Positions 18,978-29,500 of a stretch of DNA of 64,000 nucleotides are shown piece after piece. Origin of the DNA: UBA1231 sp045123185 (GTDB taxonomy: Bacteria > Bacillota_I > Bacilli_A > ML615J-28 > CAG-313); contig JBGVIL010000174.1 in the NCBI GenBank assembly GCA_045123185.1, forward strand, positions 25,412 through 89,411, in the 5' to 3' direction. Position numbers and translations under genes: made by a program. Below the pieces are notes generated by a model. It made no database searches and was not told where the DNA came from. It saw only the letters and a program-made list of their open reading frames with translations. Every line of letters begins with the position of its first letter. The first letter of the stretch is position 1.

Positions 18978-19006
18978 AAACACTTTGTATTTTTTACAAA
19001 GTGTTT
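18978..19006 (-). terminator. Terminator after the first Fic gene
   Basis: A 12-bp perfect inverted repeat (AAACACTTTGTA) with a 5-base loop; the stop of the fic gene is 19 bases earlier on the minus strand. Confidence 0.75.
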
Positions 19007-19024
19007 AATTTTAAAATTAATTAC

Positions 19025-20008
19025 CTAAAGTTTTATATACCTTTGGTTCTTACTATTTGGTTTATCTTCTAATGACATCACAACAAAATGATTTTCAATA
19101 GCTGGATTTAAGTAACTTTTTCTCAATGTTTCTTTTGTTTTAATTCCTAGCATAATCATCAAATCATTAGCAGAATAAGGGATTCCAACCTCCATAATCT
19201 CTAATAACCTGTTCATTTGATCTGAAATATTTTTACTTTCTTTTTCAACACTAGTCGCAACTTCATCTAAAGTTTTATCAATCATGTTAAGCATAAATTC
19301 AATAAACTCATTTGAATTGCCATTTTTATGGCATTCAGCTATTTTATCATAATACATTGACTGATATTTTTGAATCTGAGATTCAAGTGGAATATATTCA
19401 AAGATTGGATTCCATTTACTTAATATGACATTTTGCCACAATCTTGCGATTCTTCCATTACCATCACCAAATGGGTGGATAAAAACAAATTCATAATGAA
19501 AGACACAAGATTTAATAATAGTATGGGTTTCATTATCTTTTTTTAACCACTCAAATAATTGACTCATTAATGATGGCACTAATTTTTCTGGTGGTGCAAT
19601 AAAAATTACTTTATTTCCGTCAAATACACCTTCAGCATGATTCCGATATTTACCTGCTTCGTTATCAACTAATTCAGTCATAATTCCATGTGCTTTTAAT
19701 AAATCACTTTCACTATAACAATCAAATTGATTTAACATTGAATATACTTTATAAGCATTTTTAACTTCTTGAATTTCTTTTTGAGGTCCAATTACTAATT
19801 TCCCTTCAATTATATCTCTAACTTGATTAATTGAAAGTGAATTTGCTTCTATTGCTAAAGATGAATGAATAGATTTAATTTTATTATTTTTCCTTAAAAT
19901 TGGCATTCTCTTCAATGAATTAAACGCAGTTATCTTTCCTATTTTCTCAGTAATTGAAATAGATAATTTCAACATATTTTTTGTTATTTCAAACGGCGGT
20001 TTATACAT
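19025..20008 (-). CDS. Fic-domain AMPylase-like protein
   Basis: A protein of about 327 residues. The complete Fic active-site motif HPFGDGNGRIAR is present, preceded by the FVFIHPF helix. A possible inhibitory helix (SSLAIEAN) lies near residue 50, in the N-terminal position of class II Fic proteins whose Glu blocks ATP. A winged-helix-like tail follows (SANDLMIMLGIKTKETLRKSYLNPA). Fic proteins transfer AMP or other nucleotides to protein hydroxyls. I choose the ATG at 20008 because the GTG 15 bases upstream is part of the GGGAG ribosome site. A TATAAT box lies just upstream. Confidence 0.88.
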   Translation of the reverse strand: MYKPPFEITKNMLKLSISITEKIGKITAFNSLKRMPILRKNNKIKSIHSSLAIEANSLSINQVRDIIEGKLVIGPQKEIQEVKNAYKVYSMLNQFDCYSESDLLKAHGIMTELVDNEAGKYRNHAEGVFDGNKVIFIAPPEKLVPSLMSQLFEWLKKDNETHTIIKSCVFHYEFVFIHPFGDGNGRIARLWQNVILSKWNPIFEYIPLESQIQKYQSMYYDKIAECHKNGNSNEFIEFMLNMIDKTLDEVATSVEKESKNISDQMNRLLEIMEVGIPYSANDLMIMLGIKTKETLRKSYLNPAIENHFVVMSLEDKPNSKNQRYIKL

Positions 20009-20098
20009 AATATCAACTCCCACAATATTATATCACATATTTTAGATAATTTCAAATCATCTTGCTTAAATCTTGCTTAATATCTTACTTAAAAAGAA

Positions 20099-20129
20099 AA
20101 AAGAATTTGACTTAAAATCAAATTCTTTT
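20099..20129 (-). terminator. Terminator after the M42 peptidase gene
   Basis: A 12-bp perfect inverted repeat (AAAAGAATTTGA) with a 7-base loop, T-rich on the distal side in minus-strand reading. Confidence 0.75.
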
Positions 20130-20139
20130 ATTCATTACG

Positions 20140-21186
20140 TTACTTAAATGGATCAAATGAAGTATTTTCATCTAACGATTTAATAAATTGTACTAATACT
20201 TCAACAATATATTCAACATCTTTTAAGCTTCCTACCTCAACAGATGAATGCATATAACGAAGTGGAATACTAATTAAGTCTGAAGGAATTCCACCATTTA
20301 ACTTATAAACTTCATCAAAGTCTGTCCATGTCTTAGAAATCTCGACTACTTGTTGATATGGAATGTTATGTTTAATTGCTGTATCAATAAGCATTTTTGA
20401 TAGTATTTTATTTCCGAATGCTGAAATAGTAAACATTGGTCCGCCACCTAGTTTAACATCTCTTGTAAAACTTGATCGATATTTTACATCAGAGCTAGAT
20501 CCAACATCAAGTGCAATAGCACATGTTGGTGTTACATCAACACATGAAAAGATTGCACCACGTTTAGTTGTTTCTTCACCAACTGTTGATGCGAAATAAA
20601 CACCATTTGTTGACTCTTTCTTAATACGTTTTAATACTTCTGTACAAATGAATGTCGCAATCTTATCATCAAGCGCTCTACTTGACACTAAATTATTTTC
20701 TAATAATTGATAACTATCTTGATGAACTACAGCATCACCAATTGAAACAAGTTTTAATGTTTCTTCACGTGATGTTGTTCCTAAATCTAAATTTAAGTCT
20801 TCAACTTCAACATTACCTTTATTATAATTTGGTGTATAACCAATAACACCAGGAACATACGAATATGTACCATCTAAATTATAACGAACGACATTAACTT
20901 TTTGTCCCATATACATTTCGGGTTTAATACTACCGGCATTAGTTAATTTACAAATACCATTATCTAATACTTGTTCAATAATTAAACCTATTTCATCAAT
21001 ATGTGCAAGTAACATTACTTTTACTTTTGAACTGGGATTAACAGTATGTACAACATTATAACTGTGATGAGTATAAACTGCGTCATCTACATCTTTTAAT
21101 TCTTCAATTAACATCTTCTGCATCGCAAGTTCAAAACCAGTTACTGATGGAGTTGTTAATAATTTTTCAAGTAATTTTAAATCCAT
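20140..21186 (-). CDS. M42 family metallo-aminopeptidase
   Basis: A 348-residue enzyme of the glutamyl aminopeptidase/endoglucanase-M family. Metal and catalytic residues appear in order: His in LLAHIDEIG, Asp in ALDDKIA, Glu pair in STVGEETTKRG, Asp in ALDVGSSSD, and His in RYMHSSVEV. M42 peptidases form dodecameric tetrahedra and trim peptides in the cytosol. A GAGGTAATATT ribosome site supports the start. The two small genes upstream run in the same direction. Confidence 0.92.
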   Translation of the reverse strand: MDLKLLEKLLTTPSVTGFELAMQKMLIEELKDVDDAVYTHHSYNVVHTVNPSSKVKVMLLAHIDEIGLIIEQVLDNGICKLTNAGSIKPEMYMGQKVNVVRYNLDGTYSYVPGVIGYTPNYNKGNVEVEDLNLDLGTTSREETLKLVSIGDAVVHQDSYQLLENNLVSSRALDDKIATFICTEVLKRIKKESTNGVYFASTVGEETTKRGAIFSCVDVTPTCAIALDVGSSSDVKYRSSFTRDVKLGGGPMFTISAFGNKILSKMLIDTAIKHNIPYQQVVEISKTWTDFDEVYKLNGGIPSDLISIPLRYMHSSVEVGSLKDVEYIVEVLVQFIKSLDENTSFDPFK

Positions 21187-21201
21187 AATATTACCTCACA
21201 T

Positions 21202-21639
21202 TTAAATAAAATCATAATCAATTCTTAATTGTGCACTTTCGCCAACAAAGATTATCTTACAAGTACCGCTATAGTTATTAAAAGTAAATGTATATTTAGT
21301 ATTAATTGGTATTTGATAATATGAATCATTACATTTAATAAAAATACCTAAATTACCTTTTTCAACAGTTGATGTGATTTTTACCATGTCACCTGACTTA
21401 ACGCTTTTAGATACTAGTTCTCTTTGTCCAGAAAATTTTTTTACTTTAACATAACCTTCATTAAGTGTTCCAAATGATACACTCAAATAATTACTGTTAC
21501 TTCTGATTTTACTATTTTTAACATCTTCAATTGTGTATGTCGCAAGTTCGAAATTATCTTCACCATTTTTATCTTTAACATGACATCCTGTTAAAAACAA
21601 TACTAATGAAAGTGTAAATAAAACTAAAATCTTTTTCAT
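21202..21639 (-). CDS. Small lipoprotein of unknown function
   Basis: A 145-residue lipoprotein with signal MKKILVLFTLSLVLFLTGCH and lipobox LTGCH. The mature part is short and beta-rich (KSGDMVKITSTVEKGNLGI), perhaps one small sandwich domain. It starts one base after the stop of the neighbouring anchored protein, so the two are translated together. I recognise no family. Confidence 0.75.
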   Translation of the reverse strand: MKKILVLFTLSLVLFLTGCHVKDKNGEDNFELATYTIEDVKNSKIRSNSNYLSVSFGTLNEGYVKVKKFSGQRELVSKSVKSGDMVKITSTVEKGNLGIFIKCNDSYYQIPINTKYTFTFNNYSGTCKIIFVGESAQLRIDYDFI

Positions 21640-21640
21640 A

Positions 21641-22105
21641 TTAAGCTACTGTATAATTTAATGTTGAAGTTGCGCCTTTTTCATCAATATTTTCTAAAGA
21701 TGATATTTCACCTTTTCTTGTATACTTAACATTAAAAATTTCTTTTTTAAATACCAAATTTTCTAATTGTTCAACATTATAGGTAATTTCCATCATTAAT
21801 TTATCTTCTTCAAAATAAAGACGATAGTGACCTTTAAATGTTAAATAGTAACCATTATCATTTTCTTTACCAAAGTTGATAGTAACTTTTTGTTCATCTG
21901 TTTTATGGAAAGCAAGAGTCATAACATAGTCAGTTCCTGCTTCTGGTCCAACAAAAGATTTATTTTGTACATAATCATTAATATTATTAATAACTCGTTT
22001 TTGTCTAAAAGATTCACTTGTGAATCCAATTGTTAAAATAACAGCTATAACTAATACTATAGATGAAATAATAATTATTAGTTTTTTCTTATTTTTTATT
22101 TTCAT
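21641..22105 (-). CDS. Membrane-anchored protein of unknown function
   Basis: A 154-residue protein with a basic start and one N-terminal hydrophobic helix (residues 8-27, LIIIISSIVLVIAVILTIGF), then an extracytoplasmic domain with alternating strands. A GGAGGCTATTT ribosome site precedes it. It probably works with the small lipoprotein encoded next to it. No family recognised. Confidence 0.72.
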   Translation of the reverse strand: MKIKNKKKLIIIISSIVLVIAVILTIGFTSESFRQKRVINNINDYVQNKSFVGPEAGTDYVMTLAFHKTDEQKVTINFGKENDNGYYLTFKGHYRLYFEEDKLMMEITYNVEQLENLVFKKEIFNVKYTRKGEISSLENIDEKGATSTLNYTVA

Positions 22106-22193
22106 AAATAGCCTCCATTTATTAATTGTTCATATTATACCACTATTTTATCGAATATTCAATCAATATAAATCGATACATTATTATAATTAA

Positions 22194-23399
22194 TTATTTA
22201 GAATCTTCTATTAACCAATCTAATACATTGATTCTTCTAATTCCATCATAATCCGCTTCTGGATCTTCATCAAGAGTTAGTATTATTTTTTCATAGTGAT
22301 CTTGAATACTGTTCAATGATCTTAATTCTCTTTCTAACGTTCTCCAATCTCTTACTGTTGCTGCAACTTGATAATAAACTGTTTTTTTATCATTAACTGC
22401 GACAAAATCAATTTCTAAGTCATCAAATTTACCGACATATACGTCATATCCTCTACGCAATAATTCTAAATAAACAATATTCTCTAAAATATGACCTACA
22501 TCAGTTGACCGTGATCCAAGTAACATATATCTAAGACCTATATCAACAACATAATATTTTTCTAGAGTTTTTAACAACTCTTTTCCTTTTATATTATATC
22601 TATAGGCTTTATAAATAACAAAACTTTCAATTAACCCACTAATATATTTTTCAATTGTCTTTGTATCAGTTTTTCTTCCATCACTATTAAGAGTATCAGC
22701 AATTTTTCTTATTGACAATTTATTACCTATGTTATCAAATACAAATCTAGTGACATTTTCTAACATTATCACATCTGTTATTTTTTTTCTTGAAACAATG
22801 TCTTTAACAACAACAGTATTATAAATTCCTTCTAGATACGCTTTGACATCTCTTGGTTGATTTTTTAATTCAATAGCATATGGGAATGAACTATTTTCAA
22901 TATATTCGCGGTATTTTCTAGCTAAATCAGTTTTATCACCTGTACTAGCTACATATTCTGAAAAAGATAAAGGCAACATAGAAATTTCAATATATCTTCC
23001 AGAAATTAGTGTTGCTAGTTCACTAGATAACATATATGCATTCGAACCTGTAATATAAATATCAATATTATTTTTAATGTATAAAGCATCGACTATACGT
23101 GGAAAATCTGTTACATGTTGTATTTCATCTAAAAAAATGTATGTTTGCTTATTAGGATCAATTAACTTTTTAATATATTCGTACAACTTACTAGGATCTC
23201 TTAATTCATAAAAATCATAGTCTTCAAAATTTATAAATATAATATTGTGTTTATCTACTCCATTTTCAATTAAGTAATTTATGAACATTTCCATTAACGT
23301 AGACTTTCCACATCTTCTAACACCAGTTATAATTTTGATTATTTTTTTATCTTTTAAAGAAATTAATTTTTCTAAATATTGTTTTCTTTGAATAATCAT
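22194..23399 (-). CDS. AAA ATPase with C-terminal DUF4143 domain
   Basis: A 401-residue protein of the AAA_14/DUF4143 family at the usual length. Walker A is GVRRCGKST near residue 26, Walker B YIFLDEIQ near 92, and a sensor segment YITGSNAYML follows. The family-typical line SGRYIEISMLPLSFSEY is present. The middle (KLSIRKIADTLNSDGRKTD) looks like a winged helix. The C-terminal DUF4143 has DLEIDFVAVN...VYYQVAATV, the remnant of a PD-(D/E)xK fold. Function of the family is unknown. Its promoter is directly preceded by two 24-bp palindromes, which suggests it or a partner binds there (inference). Confidence 0.9.
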   Translation of the reverse strand: MIIQRKQYLEKLISLKDKKIIKIITGVRRCGKSTLMEMFINYLIENGVDKHNIIFINFEDYDFYELRDPSKLYEYIKKLIDPNKQTYIFLDEIQHVTDFPRIVDALYIKNNIDIYITGSNAYMLSSELATLISGRYIEISMLPLSFSEYVASTGDKTDLARKYREYIENSSFPYAIELKNQPRDVKAYLEGIYNTVVVKDIVSRKKITDVIMLENVTRFVFDNIGNKLSIRKIADTLNSDGRKTDTKTIEKYISGLIESFVIYKAYRYNIKGKELLKTLEKYYVVDIGLRYMLLGSRSTDVGHILENIVYLELLRRGYDVYVGKFDDLEIDFVAVNDKKTVYYQVAATVRDWRTLERELRSLNSIQDHYEKIILTLDEDPEADYDGIRRINVLDWLIEDSK

Positions 23400-23425
23400 A
23401 AATTGCCTCCTAATTTGTTAATCAA

Positions 23426-23454
23426 AGTATAACACAAAATTTAATTTTTGTCAA
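23426..23454 (-). promoter_or_regulatory. Sigma-A promoter of the DUF4143 ATPase gene
   Basis: Minus-strand TTGACA (23449-23454), 17-base spacer, TATACT (23426-23431), about 27 bases before the ATG with an AGGAGG site between. Confidence 0.8.
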
Positions 23455-23456
23455 TA

Positions 23457-23520
23457 GTTTGTGGATTATATTCCACAAACTTACTTATTTTGACAACTTT
23501 GTGGATTCTATTCCACAAAC
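23457..23520. repeat. Two 24-bp palindromes upstream of the DUF4143 ATPase promoter
   Basis: Two near-identical inverted repeats, GTTTGTGGA-N6-TCCACAAAC at 23457-23480 and the same with one changed end base at 23497-23520, centres 40 bp apart. The first ends two bases before the -35 box. Their twofold symmetry and placement fit a dimeric DNA-binding protein acting on this promoter. Confidence 0.8.
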
Positions 23521-23537
23521 TTTTTTAAAAAAAGAAA

Positions 23538-23560
23538 AGATCTATGTTAAACATAGATCT
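23538..23560 (-). terminator. Terminator of the pyrimidine operon
   Basis: An 11-bp perfect inverted repeat (AGATCTATGTT) just after the pyrE stop, followed on the minus strand by a long T-rich tract. Confidence 0.88.
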
Positions 23561-23566
23561 AATTAA

Positions 23567-24208
23567 CTATTCTTCCATCCAAGATGGATCACTAGGATTT
23601 TGTTGGAATTTTAATACTTTCTTAATATCTGATTCGCTTATATAGTTAAGTTCTGCAGCTACTTCAACTAAAGTTTCAAAGTTAGAAAGTGAATGATTAA
23701 TTACATTAGCTTGAGCTAATCTATCAATTCCTTTCTTTAAATTGTATGTGAAGATTGATGCAATACCTAAAACATTACATCCTGCTTCTCTTAATACTTC
23801 AACTACTTCAATTGATGAACCTGCAGTTGAAATTAAGTCTTCGATAACAACGACATCTTTTCCAACTGGTACAACACCTTCGATTTGGTTTCCACGTCCA
23901 TGGTCTTTCGCACCACCTCTAACGTATCCCATTGGTAAATTTAAGATTTCAGATACGTATGCAGCATGTGGAATACCAGCAGTTGATGTTCCCATTACAA
24001 CTTCACATGTTGGGAAGTGTTGTTTGATAATTTCTGCTAAACCATCTTCAACAACTTTTCTTGTTTCTGGATAAGATAAAGTTAAACGGTTATCACAATA
24101 GATTGGTGATTTAATACCAGATGCCCAAGTAAATGGATCATTTGGTTTTAAGAATACCGCTTTGATTTTAAGTAAGTTTGATGCTACTTCTTTTGCTAAA
24201 TTACTCAT
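23567..24208 (-). CDS. pyrE: Orotate phosphoribosyltransferase
   Basis: A 213-residue type I phosphoribosyltransferase. The PRPP-binding loop VVVIEDLISTAGSS is present near residue 120, the family opening FTWASGIKSPIYCDNR near 25, and the flexible loop RGGAKDHGRGNQIEG near 98. It joins orotate to PRPP to make OMP. It is the last gene of the pyr operon, one base after pyrF, and is followed by the operon terminator. Confidence 0.95.
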   Translation of the reverse strand: MSNLAKEVASNLLKIKAVFLKPNDPFTWASGIKSPIYCDNRLTLSYPETRKVVEDGLAEIIKQHFPTCEVVMGTSTAGIPHAAYVSEILNLPMGYVRGGAKDHGRGNQIEGVVPVGKDVVVIEDLISTAGSSIEVVEVLREAGCNVLGIASIFTYNLKKGIDRLAQANVINHSLSNFETLVEVAAELNYISESDIKKVLKFQQNPSDPSWMEE

Positions 24209-24209
24209 A

Positions 24210-24896
24210 TTAACAAAACTCCTTTACACATTTTTTATAAGCTGCAACTGGATCTTCTGCACCAGTAATGCTTCTTCCTACTACAATATATGTAGAACCA
24301 TTTTCTTTTGCGAAAGCTGGTGTTGCAATACGTTTTTGATCGTTTGCTGAATCATCTGCAAATCTAATTCCTGGTGTAACAGAAATTAATCCCATTTCTT
24401 TAATGATTGATGCTTCAAGTGGAGAACATACAACACCTTGAAGGCCAGCAGCTTTTGCATTAAGGGCATATTGTTTAACAACTTCGTTAAGAGGTTTTTC
24501 AATTAATAATTCTTTTTCTAAAACTTCTTGTGAAGTAGATGTAAGTTGTGTAACTGCGATAAGTTCAGTTTTCTTTCCTTCTTCTGTTGAATCAAGTCCA
24601 CGACGAGCTGCTTTCATCATTTCGATACCACCAGCTGCGTGACAGTTAGTAATTTCAACACCAAGTTTTGCAATGTTTCTCATTGCTTTTTCAACTGTGT
24701 TTGGAATATCATGTAGTTTTAAATCTAAGAAGATTTTAAATCCAGCATTATGAAGTTCAGTAACAAGTGCTGGTCCTTCTTTATAAATGATTTCCATACC
24801 AAGTTTTAGATATGGATTTAAACCTTCAAATGGTTTTAAAAATTCTAGTAAAGTTTCTCTATTACTAAAATCACAAGCAATAATTACATCGCGCAT
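24210..24896 (-). CDS. pyrF: Orotidine-5'-phosphate decarboxylase
   Basis: A 228-residue TIM-barrel enzyme with the catalytic block FLDLKLHDIPNTVEKA (the Lys-Asp pair), ACDFSNRE at the first strand, the phosphate-binding SVTPGIRFADD and VVGRSITGAEDP at the end. It decarboxylates OMP to UMP, the last step of the pathway. Its ATG overlaps the stop of pyrD in the sequence TAATG, so translation is coupled. Confidence 0.95.
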   Translation of the reverse strand: MRDVIIACDFSNRETLLEFLKPFEGLNPYLKLGMEIIYKEGPALVTELHNAGFKIFLDLKLHDIPNTVEKAMRNIAKLGVEITNCHAAGGIEMMKAARRGLDSTEEGKKTELIAVTQLTSTSQEVLEKELLIEKPLNEVVKQYALNAKAAGLQGVVCSPLEASIIKEMGLISVTPGIRFADDSANDQKRIATPAFAKENGSTYIVVGRSITGAEDPVAAYKKCVKEFC

Positions 24897-25807
24897 TATT
24901 TTACCCTCCTAATTAATTCTTCTAAACTTTCAATGTTATATTCTTCCATGACTTTTGGTAAGTCTTCAATAATCTTTTTACAAGCATATGGGTCAACTAA
25001 ATTTTGTGCACCAACCATTACTAATGATGCACCTGCATACATCATTTCTAAAACGTCATATGCATCACTTATTCCACCCATTCCAATAATTGGAATATTA
25101 ACAGCGTGACTTACTTCATAAACCATTCTAAGTGCAACTGGGAAAATTCCTGGTCCACTATAACCACCCTTAACATTTGCAATAATTGGTTTACCAGTTT
25201 TTAAATTAATACGCATTCCAACTAAAGTATTAATAAGACTAATTGCATCAGCACCAGCAGCTTCAACTGCTTTGGCCATTTGCACAACATCTGTAACGTT
25301 TGGACTAAGTTTTACAATAACTGGTTTTTTTGATACTTTCTTGACTTCTTTTACTAAGTTGTGAGCTGTCTCTGGATCCACTCCAAATGCCATACCACCG
25401 CCTGTAACATTAGGGCAAGAAATATTTAGTTCAATCGCAAAAACTTTGTCTGATTCATTAAACTTCTTAACCGTTTCGGTGTATTCATAAACACTATGTC
25501 CACCGACATTGGCAATTATTTGATCACTATAAACTTCATCAAGTTTAACAAGTTCTTCATTTACTACTTTATCAACACCAGGGTTTTGTAGTCCTATTGC
25601 GTTAATTAAGCCACTTGGACATTCTGCAATTCTTGGTAGTTTATTACCATATCTAGGTTCTAAAGTTGTACCTTTAATTGAAATACTACCTAAGATGTTA
25701 ATGTCATATAAGTCACTAAATTCATATCCAAATCCAAATGTTCCACTTGCTGGAATAATTGGATTTTTAAATGTTTTTCCTAGAAATGTTACTTTTAATT
25801 TATCCAT
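24896..25807 (-). CDS. pyrD: Dihydroorotate dehydrogenase, class 1B catalytic subunit
   Basis: A 303-residue FMN enzyme. NPIIPASGTFGFGYE near residue 14, NISCPNVTGGG near 127 with the catalytic cysteine of class 1 enzymes, and the phosphate-binding GMGGISDAYD near 240. Class 1B enzymes pass electrons to NAD through PyrK, which is encoded next to it. Its start overlaps the pyrK stop by one base (TAATG). Confidence 0.95.
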   Translation of the reverse strand: MDKLKVTFLGKTFKNPIIPASGTFGFGYEFSDLYDINILGSISIKGTTLEPRYGNKLPRIAECPSGLINAIGLQNPGVDKVVNEELVKLDEVYSDQIIANVGGHSVYEYTETVKKFNESDKVFAIELNISCPNVTGGGMAFGVDPETAHNLVKEVKKVSKKPVIVKLSPNVTDVVQMAKAVEAAGADAISLINTLVGMRINLKTGKPIIANVKGGYSGPGIFPVALRMVYEVSHAVNIPIIGMGGISDAYDVLEMMYAGASLVMVGAQNLVDPYACKKIIEDLPKVMEEYNIESLEELIRRVK

Positions 25808-26535
25808 TAGAATAACACCTCACTTGCTTCAAATACTGGACCTTCTTTACATACTCTTTTAGGACCATTTGTTGTTTCAATTGAACAACCCATACAAGCA
25901 CCAAACCCACATCCCATTCTAGCTTCTAAACTTACGCATCCATTTGGATAAGCTTGGGCTAAGTATTTAAGCATTACTTGTGGTCCACAAGAATAGTAAT
26001 AATCAAATTCAAAGTTATGATGTTTAATACATTCAATGACATTACCTTTAAAACCAAGTGAACCATCATCTGTACATATATATAAATCAGTTAATTTTTT
26101 AAGTTCTTCTTTTAATACAATATCTTGATAGCTTCTTGCACCATAAACTAAAGTTGGTTTAATACCAATTTTATTAAATGCTTTAGCAAGTCCAACTAGT
26201 GGTGCAATTCCAATTCCACCAGCAACTAATAGTGGTTTAATGTTTTCTTTAACAGTAAAGCCATTACCAAGGCCTACTAAACAATCTAAATAAATACCAT
26301 CTTCAAAACAAGATAAATCTTTTGTTCCACGGCCTAATACTTTATATAAAATATCAACATGTTTAGAACTATAATCACATACTGAAATAGGTCTTCTTAA
26401 ATAGTAACCAGGAATAGTAATATTAATGAATTCGCCTGGATTTTTTATTTCACTTAAATCACCAGTTAAAGTCATTAAATAAGTGTCATAACCTACTTGA
26501 ATATTTTTTTCTATTTTTAGTTTTAAATCTTTCAT
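25807..26535 (-). CDS. pyrK: Dihydroorotate dehydrogenase electron-transfer subunit
   Basis: A 242-residue flavoprotein reductase. The FAD motif is YLRRPISVCDY near residue 47, the NAD-binding glycine motif LLVAGGIGIAPL near 105, and the C-terminal [2Fe-2S] site is CGFGACMGC with a fourth cysteine in RVCKEGP. It links the PyrD flavin to NAD+ in the class 1B complex. It sits between carB and pyrD in the operon. Confidence 0.94.
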   Translation of the reverse strand: MKDLKLKIEKNIQVGYDTYLMTLTGDLSEIKNPGEFINITIPGYYLRRPISVCDYSSKHVDILYKVLGRGTKDLSCFEDGIYLDCLVGLGNGFTVKENIKPLLVAGGIGIAPLVGLAKAFNKIGIKPTLVYGARSYQDIVLKEELKKLTDLYICTDDGSLGFKGNVIECIKHHNFEFDYYYSCGPQVMLKYLAQAYPNGCVSLEARMGCGFGACMGCSIETTNGPKRVCKEGPVFEASEVLF

Positions 26536-26537
26536 GG

Positions 26538-29500
26538 TTACTCCTTATCGATTACTGAAATACCCATTGTAATTTCTTCTAATACATCAAGTAATACTTT
26601 TACTGTATCAAGGCATGTAAATACTGCAACATTATTATCGATAGCAGCACGTCTAATGTAACTTCCATCATTTGATGAACCAGGTTCTTCAGATTGTGTA
26701 TTAATAACATAAGTTACATAACCTTTTTTAATTGAGTCTAAAATTTCTTCACTGCCATCAGAAATCTTTCCACGAACACGTGTTTTAATTCCATGTTCTT
26801 TTAAGAATTTTGCTGTACCTGCAGTTGCTTCAATATTAAATCCTAAATTATAGAATCTTCTAATTAATGGAAGTGTAGCTGGTTTATCTTGATCACTAAT
26901 AGTTGCTAGAACTGTACCATAGTTAGCAACTCTTGTGCCTGCTGCTTTTAGTGATTTATAAAGCGCACGGTTTAGTGAATAATCATAACCAATAGCTTCA
27001 CCTGTTGATTTCATTTCTGGTGATAAAACTGCATCAAGACCTGCAATTTTTGTAAATGAGAATGTTGGAGTTTTTACGTACCAACGTTTTCTGTTTTTAG
27101 CAACACCAACATAACCTAATTCTTTTAATGAATACCCAAGCATAACTTTAGTTGCAATATTCGCAACTGGTAGTCCTGTTGATTTCGCAAGGAATGGAAC
27201 AGTTCTACTTGATCTTGGATTTACTTCAATAATATAAACTTTGTTTTCTTTATCAACAATAAATTGAATATTGTATAAACCAATCATATTTAGTTTAATA
27301 CCAATTCTTGTTGTATAATCAATAATAATTTGTTTTACTTCATCAGTTAAAGAGTATGGTGGATAAACAGACATACTATCTCCACTATGAACACCTGTTC
27401 TTTCAATGTGTTCCATAATACCTGGAATGAAGACATCTTTGCCATCACAGATTGCGTCTACTTCACATTCTTGTCCAACAACATATTTGTCAACAAGTAC
27501 TGGGTGTTCTGAATCAAATTGAACAGCTTCATTTACTTTTTCCACAAGCACTGCTTCATCATAAACAATGTGCATCATTCTTCCACCTAAGACAAATGAT
27601 GGACGAACTAGTACTGGATAACCAATTTCATTAGCTGCTTTTATTGCTTCATCAACTGTGTAAACACCAAAACCTTTAGGCATTGGAATATTAATTTCTT
27701 CCATGGCTTTTTCAAATAATTCTCTATCTTCTGCAAGATCAATACTCTTTGCACTTGAACCAAAGATTTTAACACCAGCTTGATCTAATCTTGATGCAAG
27801 ATTAATTGGTGTTTGTCCACCAAGAGCAACTACTACACCAACCGGTTTTTCATAATCGATAACATTCATTACATCTTCAAATGTTAATGGTTCAAAATAT
27901 AATTTATCTGATACAGTATAGTCTGTTGATACTGTTTCAGGGTTATTATTAATAATAATTGCTTCATATCCTGCTTCACGAATTGCCCAAATTGCATGAA
28001 CTGTTGTATAGTCAAATTCTACCCCTTGACCAATTCTAATTGGACCTGAACCTAAAACAATAATTTTCTTTTTATCAGTTACAATTGATTCATTCATTGA
28101 TTCGTATGTTGAATAGAAGTATGGAACATAAGCATCATATTCAGCTGCACATGTATCAATGATTTTATAAACTGGATAAATATTATTTGCTTTTCTTAAG
28201 TTATAAACTTCTATTTCAGTTAAACCCCAGACACTACCAATATATGAATCTGCAAAGCCCATTTTTTTAGCAAGTTTTAAAACATTTAAATCTAATTTAT
28301 TATTTATTAAAGTTTCTTCTAACTTAATAATGTTAACAAGTTTTTCTAAGAAAAATCTATCAATCTTTGTTAACATATATATATCATCAACTGATGCACC
28401 TTTTCTAAATGCTTCACCAATAGCAAAGATTCTTTCATCAGTATGCATATCAATAAACTTCATTAAATCATCAAGTGATTTATCTTTTAATGATTTTAAT
28501 TCTAAATGATTAACTTTATTTTCTAAAGATCTAATTGATTTAAGTAATGATTCTTCGAATGTTCTTCCAATACTCATTACTTCACCAGTTGCCTTCATTT
28601 GTGTTGCTAAACTTCTGTTTGCAGTTGTAAATTTATCAAATGGGAAACGTGGGAACTTTGTAACTACATAGTCAATAGTTGGTTCAAATGAAGCTTTTGT
28701 TGCGGCAATATCAATTTCATCAAGTGTTAATCCACAAGCAATCTTAGCTGATACTCTCGCAATTGGGAAACCTGATGCTTTTGATGCTAAAGCTGATGAA
28801 CGTGATACTCTTGGATTTACTTCAATTAAATAATATTTAAATGAATAAGGATCAAGAGCAAATTGAACGTTACATCCACCTTCAATTTCTAAGCCTCTAA
28901 TTATCTTTAATGCTGATTTTCTAAGCATTGAAAATTCTTTATTAGTTAAAGTTTGAGCAGGTGCAACAACAATTGAATCTCCAGTATGAATACCTACTGG
29001 GTCAACGTTTTCCATTGAACATATTACAATTGAAGTATTGTTTTTATCACGCATTACTTCAAACTCAATTTCTTTAAATCCCTTAATTGATTTTTCAACA
29101 AGTACTTGAGATACTGGAGAAATCTTTAAAGCATTTTTTGCTAGTGGAATTAATTCTTCTTCGTTTTCAGCAAAACCACCACCTGTTCCACCAAGGGTAA
29201 ATGCCGGTCTTAAAATGACAGGATAACCAATTTTTTCAACCGCAGCTAATACTTCATCCATTGTAGTTGCTATTTCTGATTCAATAATTGGTTCACCAAG
29301 GTCAATACAAAGTTGTTTAAATAATTCTCTATCTTCTGCTTTTTCAATTGTTTCAGCTTTTGTTCCTAAAAGTTCAACTCGACATTCTTCTAATACACCT
29401 TTTCTAGCAAGTTGCATACCAAGGTTTAATCCAGTTTGTCCACCAATTGAACATAGAAGTCCATCTGGTCTTTCATAACGAATAATTTTCGCTACGTTTT

